A stretch of 5,938 bases of DNA from Planctomycetota bacterium. Lineage in GTDB: Bacteria; Planctomycetota; UBA8108; UBA1146; JAJFFE01. This document shows positions 1 through 4,447 of this stretch, in pieces; position 1 is the stretch's first letter, and the number at the start of each line of letters is the position of its first letter. Both the position numbers and the translations under genes were made by a program. Location of the stretch: positions 1 to 5,938 of the forward strand of contig JAGQRC010000262.1 of the NCBI GenBank assembly GCA_020425835.1, read 5' to 3'. The notes below the pieces were generated by a model. It ran no database searches. It saw nothing but the letters and a program-made list of their open reading frames with translations, and had not been told where the DNA came from.

Positions 1-330
1 GACGACCCCGCCCGGATCGCCATCCGGGTCGATCTCGCTGTAGAAATAGTCGGCCCCTGCGCCGCCGTTCGTCGCGGCCACGACGCTTCCCTGCGCGATC
101 CCGACGAGCGTGAGGTGGGTGGCGACGTGCTGGAGCCCGAACTGGAACGCGTCGACGGGATCGGGATTGTCGAGGAAGACGCGGAACGAGAAGGTGCTCC
201 CGGGATCGATGTCGATATCGTCCGCAGTCAGGACGAACGACGATCCCGCGTGGAGGGCAGCGCCCGGTCCGGTGAGCAGAGCGAGTGCGACGATCGGGAT
301 CCACCGAGCGAAGCGGGGCGGCGTGCCCAT
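1..330 (-). CDS. Secreted cohesin-like domain protein, N-terminal part (runs off left edge)
   Basis: The reverse strand is open from an ATG at 330 to the window edge, giving 110 codons with no stop. Residues 1-28 look like a Sec signal peptide: an Arg-containing start (PPRFARW), a hydrophobic core (IPIVALALL) and an A-L-H-A cleavage motif before Gly29. The mature part begins FVLTADDIDIDPGS and continues with VFLDNPDPVDAFQFGLQ and a Gly/Asp-rich stretch. This pattern of opening strands followed by a 'defined as an average over the domain' type strand resembles cohesin-like beta-sandwich domains in planctomycete exported proteins. A purine-rich ribosome-binding stretch (GAAGGAA) lies about nine bases before the ATG. 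It is divergent from the gene at 653. The export signal is clear. The cohesin-like assignment is by resemblance only, and the C-terminus is not visible, so any anchoring domain or function cannot be stated. Confidence 0.75.
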   Translation of the reverse strand, partial: MGTPPRFARWIPIVALALLTGPGAALHAGSSFVLTADDIDIDPGSTFSFRVFLDNPDPVDAFQFGLQHVATHLTLVGIAQGSVVAATNGGAGADYFYSEIDPDGDPGGVV

Positions 331-351
331 GGCGAGGTTTCCTTCTCTGTT

Positions 352-404
352 CCTTCGCGAGGGCCCGCCCCCCCCACGATCGCGGGGTGAGCACGTCGCG
401 AAGG
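352..404 (-). repeat. 9-bp inverted repeat in the leader of the cohesin-like gene
   Basis: CCTTCGCGA at 352-360 is the exact reverse complement of TCGCGAAGG at 396-404. The 35-base spacer includes a run of eight C followed by GGGG, which could add inner pairing. On the minus strand the structure would lie in the 5' leader, about 20 bases before the start codon at 330 and just upstream of its ribosome-binding stretch. It could be an mRNA fold or a protein-binding site. The pairing is seen directly; the role is not known. Confidence 0.4.
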
Positions 405-552
405 GAGCGACCTTGAAGTGGGAATCGTCGAGAACGGTTTCCATCGGGCTGGCCCCACTCTCGACAGACCTTCGGTGTGGAGCGGGTGGCGCTCTCTCGT
501 CGAAGTCGTCCGGCGGCTTCGGTCCGCGAAGATGTTCAAAGGGTCGAGCCGT

Positions 553-581
553 TTGGTTCCAGAGCCGGGCTCCATCATAAT
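553..581 (+). promoter_or_regulatory. Sigma70-like promoter for the FMN-binding protein gene
   Basis: A TTGGTT hexamer (553-558) and a CATAAT hexamer (576-581) are separated by 17 bases, the standard spacing. CATAAT matches five of six bases of the -10 consensus. Transcription would begin near 588, giving a leader of about 65 bases to the GTG at 653. It is the most AT-rich patch of this intergenic region. Confidence 0.55.
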
Positions 582-652
582 CGAGACCCTGGCGGTTGTC
601 GTCAGCCGATTTTCGGGGCAGGGTCGCCGGGCGGCGAGGAGGGGAGGCGTCG

Positions 653-1102
653 GTGGAAGAGATCGAACTCTCGGAGTGGACTCGGTTTCTCGCGCGCTGG
701 CGGGTGGCCGGGATGGCGACCGTGGGACCGGACGGTGAGCCCCATGCGTGCAACGTCGTCTTCGTCTGCGACGACCAAGGGCACCTCTTCTTCCTGTCCG
801 GTGCGCACAGTGCCCACGCGGCTCACGTGGATGCCACGGGTCGCGCGGCCTTCTCGGTCTACTCACACGGGTCGGTCGTCCAGGGGCTCCAGTTGTGGGG
901 ACGCTGTCGTCACGTCGAGCCGGGATCGCCGGCGCACGCGGCGGGGGGGCGGCTCTACTTGGAGTGCTTGCGGGACGAGCCGGGCGCGGAGGTTCGTCGA
1001 CATCTGCTCGAGACCGAGCGCCTCTATTGCGCGCGCGTCGAATGGGCGCGCCTCATCGACATGAGTCGCGGATCGACGTGGCGTGGTGAGTGGCGGCGGT
1101 GA
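653..1102 (+). CDS. FMN-binding split-barrel protein, YhbP/pyridoxamine 5'-phosphate oxidase-like
   Basis: The gene encodes about 149 residues with the layout of the small PNPOx-like flavin-binding split-barrel proteins, closest in my reading to the E. coli YhbP (UPF0306) type. Visible features are an opening helix (LSEWTRFLARW, residues 6-16), a first strand ATVGPDGEPHACNVVFVCDD (22-41), the strand HLFFLSG followed by a His-rich turn (SAHAAHV, 53-59), GLQLWGRCRHVE (78-89), and a C-terminal VEWARLIDMSRG segment. Members of this superfamily bind FMN or related cofactors and are often of unknown substrate; the reaction cannot be assigned here. The GTG at 653 is chosen because GGGGAGG (641-647) sits five bases upstream. 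An in-frame TTG at 596 has no such site and would lie almost on the predicted transcript start. The gene stands alone and converges on the operon ending at 1135. Confidence 0.75.
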   Translation: MEEIELSEWTRFLARWRVAGMATVGPDGEPHACNVVFVCDDQGHLFFLSGAHSAHAAHVDATGRAAFSVYSHGSVVQGLQLWGRCRHVEPGSPAHAAGGRLYLECLRDEPGAEVRRHLLETERLYCARVEWARLIDMSRGSTWRGEWRR

Positions 1103-1109
1103 ACGCTCC

Positions 1110-1127
1110 GGCGCACCGCGGTGCGCC
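1110..1127. terminator. Perfect 18-bp palindrome between convergent genes, candidate bidirectional terminator
   Basis: GGCGCACCGCGGTGCGCC is exactly self-complementary. As RNA it would form a seven-base-pair GC stem with a CGCG loop in either direction. It lies in the 32-base gap between the stop codons of two convergent genes (1102 and 1135), the typical place for a shared terminator. No clear T-tract follows on either strand, so termination by the classical intrinsic mechanism is uncertain. A protein-binding site is an alternative. Confidence 0.5.
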
Positions 1128-1134
1128 CGCAGAT

Positions 1135-1935
1135 CTACAGACGGAAACGCGGCGACTGGCCCAGGAAGGCTCGCGGGTTCTCGAGCGAGACCCGGTCGAT
1201 CGACTCCCGGGAGTGGCCGCGCTGCGCCATCCCCAGGCGCGCTTTCGGCACGGCGAGCGGATCGCTGACGCCCCAGTCGCCGGCGGAGTTGATCCAGATG
1301 CGCTCGTTCCCGTACAGCTCGATGATGTCGGCCGCGCGCTGCGGCGTGCACTTGGTGTCCGGGTAGAGCGTCATTCCGGCCCAGAAACCCCGATCGAGGA
1401 CGAGGCCCACGGTGTGCTCCTCGACGTGGTCGATCAACACCCGCCCCGGATCGATCGACGAGTTCCTCTCGATCGCGTCCAGGATCAGACGAGTACCCTT
1501 GAGCTTGTCCTCCAGGTGGGGCGTGTGGACGAGGATCAGTTGATCGTGGGTCTCCGCGAGTGCGATGTGTTCCTCCAGGACGCGGAGCTCGTTCCTCGTG
1601 TTCTTGTTCAGCCCGATCTCCCCGATACCCAGGACGTTCGGCTTCTCTAGGAAGTCGGGGATGATCGCCATCACCTCGCGGGCGAACCCGGGATCATCCC
1701 CTTCCTTGGGGTTGATGCAGAGCCAGGTGAAGTGGCGGATGCCGAAACTCGCGGCGCGCTTGGGCTCGTACTCCGTGAGTTGTCGGAAGTAGTCGTAGAA
1801 CCCCTGCGGCGATGAACGGTCGAATCCTGCCCAGAACGCCGGCTCGGTGATCGCGATGCAGCCGGCCTGGGCCATGCGCTGATAGTCGTCCGTCGTGCGC
1901 GAGACCATGTGAATGTGGGGATCGATGTAGGTCAC
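1135..1935 (-). CDS. eboB: TatD-family metal-dependent hydrolase, EboB type
   Basis: The 266-residue protein is a TIM-barrel metal-dependent hydrolase of the TatD family and matches the EboB branch. The N-terminal [14 protein letters not shown] (5-18) carries the HxH metal pair (His7, His9). Further candidate ligands are Glu106 in GIGEIGLN, His137 and His140 in VHTPH, His170 in IDH and Asp220 in [14 protein letters not shown] (218-231). The set of TatD metal ligands therefore looks complete. EboB proteins belong to the ebo cluster (eboA-F) of cyanobacteria, pseudomonads and other bacteria, which is linked to export or trafficking of metabolites such as the scytonemin precursor; the exact EboB substrate is unknown. 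The start is a GTG preceded by GGAGGTG six bases or so upstream, and it overlaps the stop of the upstream gene by four bases (GTGA), indicating translational coupling. No eboC-F gene follows; the next gene is convergent. Family assignment is strong; the symbol rests on similarity alone. Confidence 0.88.
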   Translation of the reverse strand: MTYIDPHIHMVSRTTDDYQRMAQAGCIAITEPAFWAGFDRSSPQGFYDYFRQLTEYEPKRAASFGIRHFTWLCINPKEGDDPGFAREVMAIIPDFLEKPNVLGIGEIGLNKNTRNELRVLEEHIALAETHDQLILVHTPHLEDKLKGTRLILDAIERNSSIDPGRVLIDHVEEHTVGLVLDRGFWAGMTLYPDTKCTPQRAADIIELYGNERIWINSAGDWGVSDPLAVPKARLGMAQRGHSRESIDRVSLENPRAFLGQSPRFRL

Positions 1936-2252
1936 GCGCCACCTCCGACCGGCGGGGGGGCGCCGAGCGCTCCCTTGGAGCCACGAGCATCGGTCGGGAG
2001 CTCGGTCGAAGGATCGCTGAGCAACTCCAGGATGCGACGCGCTCGCTCGGACCGTCCGTCGAGGAGGATCTCGACCGCGTGGCGGAGTGCCGTGATGCGA
2101 AAGTCCTCTTCCGGAGCGGGCGCGCGATCCAGTCGATCGAGGAACGCGGCGACGTCGATCACCTTGGCGCGATGCTCGAGGAAGTACCGATCGACGAGCG
2201 CGCGGCGACTCGGGGGATCGGAGGGATACGGACTGGATCGGGTGGGCGCCAC
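1932..2252 (-). CDS. Small uncharacterised protein coupled to the EboB-type hydrolase
   Basis: The gene encodes about 106 residues of unknown function. A basic, proline-rich N-terminus ([12 protein letters not shown]) is followed by a helical core with [20 protein letters not shown] (about 19-38), [25 protein letters not shown] and [17 protein letters not shown], and a Gly/Pro-rich low-complexity tail. No signal peptide or membrane segment is visible. The GTG at 2252 is preferred because GGAGAGA (2261-2267) lies eight bases before it and a TATAGT -10 box sits just upstream. An ATG at 2294 is possible, but it would lie upstream of that promoter's expected start and has an abutting ribosome-binding site. 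Its stop overlaps the start of the hydrolase gene (GTGA), so the two products probably work together. By position it could replace EboA, but it is far shorter than cyanobacterial EboA and I see no clear sequence match. Confidence 0.72.
   Translation of the reverse strand: MAPTRSSPYPSDPPSRRALVDRYFLEHRAKVIDVAAFLDRLDRAPAPEEDFRITALRHAVEILLDGRSERARRILELLSDPSTELPTDARGSKGALGAPPPVGGGA
1936..1946 (-). promoter_or_regulatory. Ribosome-binding site of the EboB-type gene, inside the upstream coding region
   Basis: On the minus strand GGAGGTGGCGC directly precedes the GTG at 1935. The GGAGG core is strongly complementary to the 16S rRNA tail, and about six bases separate it from the start. It lies within the last codons of the small upstream gene, supporting coupled translation across the GTGA overlap. 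Confidence 0.65.
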
Positions 2253-2282
2253 GGCAGGCTTCTCTCCGTTGGTGGGACCCGG

Positions 2283-2290
2283 ACTATAGC
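2283..2290. promoter_or_regulatory. Symmetric CTATAG element, candidate -10 box in both directions
   Basis: The hexamer CTATAG at 2284-2289 is self-complementary. On the minus strand it reads TATAGT (2288-2283), a good -10 box. It would give a transcript start near 2276, a leader of roughly 24 bases, the ribosome site GGAGAGA and then the GTG at 2252. On the plus strand it reads TATAGC (2285-2290), which could start a transcript toward the glycosyltransferase. No good -35 hexamer is present at standard spacing on either side, so the leftward assignment rests on the -10 and the leader geometry. Confidence 0.4.
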
Positions 2291-2357
2291 ACATCCCTCC
2301 GACCCGGAACCCCGCGCCGATGTCGACGGTCGGGCGCTCTTTCCCACATTCTCGGAA

Positions 2358-2380
2358 CCCGGGCTCAAGCCGAGCCCGGG
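2358..2380 (+). repeat. Strong hairpin in the leader of the glycosyltransferase gene
   Basis: CCCGGGCTC (2358-2366) and GAGCCCGGG (2372-2380) are exact reverse complements separated by AAGCC. The RNA would form a nine-base-pair, almost all-GC stem with a five-base loop, ending 64 bases before the start codon at 2445. There is no T-tract after it. It could stabilise the leader, mark an attenuator or bind a regulator. On the other strand it lies about 70 bases upstream of the small-protein promoter. Confidence 0.45.
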
Positions 2381-2433
2381 ATGCGTCGAACAACGATCAG
2401 ATCCGCCGGATTGCCGCGGCGGCTCCACAGATC

Positions 2434-2437
2434 GGAG
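2434..2437 (+). promoter_or_regulatory. Ribosome-binding site deciding the glycosyltransferase start
   Basis: GGAG lies seven bases before the ATG at 2445. The same frame is open back to 2079, but this site and the immediate onset of the glycosyltransferase motif after 2445 fix the start here. Confidence 0.6.
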
Positions 2438-2444
2438 TTCCTCC

Positions 2445-4253
2445 ATGACGCGTCTCAGCCTCGCCATGATCGTCCGCGACGAGGCGGAACGACTCCCCTC
2501 GCTACTCGCCGTCCTCGGTCCCCTCGAGGAGAGCGGCGTCATCGACGAGATCGTCGCTGTCGACACCGGTTCGCGAGATGGAACGCCGGAGCTCCTCCGC
2601 GCCCACGGAGCGACGGTCGTCGACGCGGAGTGGGAGCACGACTTCTCTGCCGCGCGAAACCGAGCCCTCGATGTCGTTGGCGGGGACTGGGTCCTGGTGC
2701 TCGATGCCGATGAGGCGATCGACTCGAAGGATGTCGTGCGACTTCGCGCGCTCGCGGAGGTCGCGCCGAGCGAAGTCGGCGGACTCGTTCTGGATGTCCG
2801 GAACTACACGAGTGACATGACCCATCTCGACTGGTGCCCGATCGAAGGCGATGAGCGGGAGCAGGTCGGGCACGCGGGGTACGTTCCGACCCAAGTGGTC
2901 CGGCTCTTTCGTCGGGATCCCCGCATTCGCTACCGAGGTCGCGTGCACGAGCTCGTCGAGCTCGCGATCGCCGACGCCGGCCTCGAGATTCGGCCGGCCG
3001 GCGTCGTCCTCCGGCACGTGTTGAGTCGGCAGACCGAGAAGCGCCGACTCTATCTGGATCTCCTCCGACGGAAGGTCATCGACGACCCGCTGTCGGCCAA
3101 GGCCCATTGGGAACTGGCCCAGGCGCTCCTCGACGAAGGGGAGCTCGAGGGAGCGTTCAGCGCCTATCGGACGGCGTGGCAGATCGCGCGGGGGAACGTC
3201 GAAGTCGGTCTCCACTACGCCATGGCGCTCAATCGCGTCGGACGTCACCGCGAGGCACTCGGCATCATCCGGGCGATCCGAGGCGATGGCCCGCGCGACC
3301 CTCGAGTCGAGTTCCAGATGGGCGTCGCCCTCGCGCGACTCGGCGAGACCTCGATGGCGCTGACCGCGCTCTACAGCGCCCACCTCGCTGGAGCGCGCTC
3401 GCCGCAGACCTACTACTGGTTGGCGCTCTTGACCGCGCAGGAGAGTCCTCAGGCCGGTCTCGAAGTCGTGGAGACCCTGCTCGCCTCGGTCCCCGAGTTC
3501 TGGCCCGGACGGCTCCTCCGTTCGAGGTTGGCGATCGAGTGCGGCGATGCTCGGGTCGCCAAGGAGGATCTCCGCATCGCGATCGAACTCGCTGGGGACA
3601 CCCCGGAGTTCCTCGCGGAGTTCGGGACCTACCTCGGTCAGCTCGGCGCGCACCCGGACTATCTCCGCGACCTCCTCGACGAGCTGCGTCACGATGCGAC
3701 CAAAGCGGTGCGCGTCGCGCGCGCCCTCCTCGCGGTGTCGGATGCCGAGGGTGCCGCGGGATTCCTGGGCACCGTTCGTGGCCTCGATGATCAGCGTCCG
3801 ATCGACCTGGTCCGAGCCATCGCGCTGATGCGAGCGGATCGCCACGAGGAGGCGAAGGCGGCGTTGATGCCGCTCGCCGAAGACGCCCAGTTCGGTGTCG
3901 AGGCGTTGTTCGCGCTCTCACAGAGTCAGACCGCGACGGGGGAGCTGGCGGCGGCGGCATCTTCTCTCGAGCGGCTCCTGGCGCGGGATCCGGAGCACGT
4001 GCGCGCGCTCGTCGATCTCGCAGGGCTGCACGGCAACTCCGGACGAGTCGACGTCGCGGAGCAGCTGTTGGAACGGGCGGCCGCGCTGGACCCGAACGAT
4101 CCGTTGATCGAGCACAACCGCGCCGTCGCCGCGCTCCTCCGTCATCCCGCGGACCCCGAGCGGGCCGCTCTTCATCGGCGTCGAGCCCTGGCGCTCGGTC
4201 ATCCCGATGATCCGCGACTGGCCGAGGCCATCGAGAGCCAGCGCGCGACGTGA
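2445..4253 (+). CDS. Family 2 glycosyltransferase with long TPR C-terminus
   Basis: The 602-residue protein joins a GT-A fold family 2 glycosyltransferase to a large tetratricopeptide-repeat region. The catalytic part begins LSLAMIVRDEAERLPSLL (4-21) and has the donor-binding strand IVAVDTGSRDGT (36-47), DFSAARNRALDVV (66-78) and the DAD metal motif in WVLVLDADEA (82-91). It continues to RLFRRDPRIRYRGRVHE (153-169) and a His at 191. From about 217 to the end, helical pairs such as AHWELAQALLDEGELEGAFS (220-239) and VRALVDLAGLHGNSGRVDVA (519-538) mark about ten degenerate TPR units. Such TPR glycosyltransferases, including SunS-like enzymes, transfer sugar from a nucleotide-sugar donor to peptide, protein or envelope acceptors, and the TPRs usually bind the partner. 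No signal peptide or membrane helix is visible, so it is likely cytosolic. The donor and acceptor are not deducible. It is divergent from the EboB operon and not clearly co-transcribed with the lipoprotein gene downstream. Confidence 0.88.
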   Translation: MTRLSLAMIVRDEAERLPSLLAVLGPLEESGVIDEIVAVDTGSRDGTPELLRAHGATVVDAEWEHDFSAARNRALDVVGGDWVLVLDADEAIDSKDVVRLRALAEVAPSEVGGLVLDVRNYTSDMTHLDWCPIEGDEREQVGHAGYVPTQVVRLFRRDPRIRYRGRVHELVELAIADAGLEIRPAGVVLRHVLSRQTEKRRLYLDLLRRKVIDDPLSAKAHWELAQALLDEGELEGAFSAYRTAWQIARGNVEVGLHYAMALNRVGRHREALGIIRAIRGDGPRDPRVEFQMGVALARLGETSMALTALYSAHLAGARSPQTYYWLALLTAQESPQAGLEVVETLLASVPEFWPGRLLRSRLAIECGDARVAKEDLRIAIELAGDTPEFLAEFGTYLGQLGAHPDYLRDLLDELRHDATKAVRVARALLAVSDAEGAAGFLGTVRGLDDQRPIDLVRAIALMRADRHEEAKAALMPLAEDAQFGVEALFALSQSQTATGELAAAASSLERLLARDPEHVRALVDLAGLHGNSGRVDVAEQLLERAAALDPNDPLIEHNRAVAALLRHPADPERAALHRRRALALGHPDDPRLAEAIESQRAT

Positions 4254-4287
4254 CCGGATCGATGGAACCGCGTTTCGGAACCGATCT

Positions 4288-4317
4288 CGCCGGCGAACCG
4301 GGGCTCATTCGCCGGCG
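4288..4317 (+). terminator. 10-bp-stem hairpin after the glycosyltransferase gene, candidate terminator
   Basis: CGCCGGCGAA (4288-4297) and TTCGCCGGCG (4308-4317) are exact reverse complements with a ten-base loop, 34 bases after the stop at 4253. The position suits a terminator or a 3'-end-stabilising hairpin. No T-tract follows, so factor-independent termination is doubtful. Confidence 0.45.
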
Positions 4318-4447
4318 GCCGAGCGGGAGCTGGGGTTCGGGACCGAGCGGAAAGTGCCGACAGAGAAGGGGGTACTCCCGTATCGCGTCGCGTTCCGAGC
4401 CGGGACCGACGGCCATGCCTGAGGCGACTCCTCGAAAGGTGGCGACC

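Larger units (their letters stand above)
331..652. other. Divergent intergenic region
   Basis: This 322-base stretch separates the leftward cohesin-like gene from the rightward FMN-binding protein gene. It contains a 9-bp inverted repeat with a 35-base spacer (352-404) that includes a run of eight C (368-375). It also contains a rightward sigma70-like promoter (553-581) and the ribosome-binding site of the gene at 653. Reading frames crossing it are short or continue as shadows into the neighbouring genes, and none shows a recognisable protein. I saw no clear -35/-10 pair for the leftward gene. Confidence 0.6.

Noticed and set aside
110..580. Plus-strand open frames before the FMN-binding gene (110-580 and 115-390)
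   Set aside because: They lie opposite the signal peptide and mature start of the exported cohesin-like protein and have low-complexity composition.
596..652. TTG start giving 19 more residues to the FMN-binding protein
   Set aside because: It has no ribosome site and lies only about eight bases from the predicted transcript start, whereas the GTG at 653 has a strong GGGGAGG upstream.
228..866. 212-residue minus-strand open frame
   Set aside because: It is an Arg/Pro-rich shadow that crosses the promoter, the cohesin-like gene and the FMN-binding gene, with no domain.
1090..1650. 186-residue plus-strand open frame
   Set aside because: It is antisense to the EboB-type gene, whose reading frame has clear conserved motifs. 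It overlaps the end of the FMN-binding gene.
2253..2393. Longer starts (2294 or 2393) for the small protein
   Set aside because: They would place coding sequence over the TATAGT promoter element, and the ATG at 2294 has its purine stretch directly abutting the start. The extension shows no domain-like sequence.
2079..2444. N-terminal extension of 122 residues on the glycosyltransferase frame
   Set aside because: It overlaps the small protein on the other strand and the divergent promoter region. The glycosyltransferase motif begins right after the ATG at 2445, which has its own ribosome site.
2502..3845. 447-residue minus-strand open frame
   Set aside because: It is the mirror of the glycosyltransferase coding frame, arising from high GC at third positions. 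It has no family motif.
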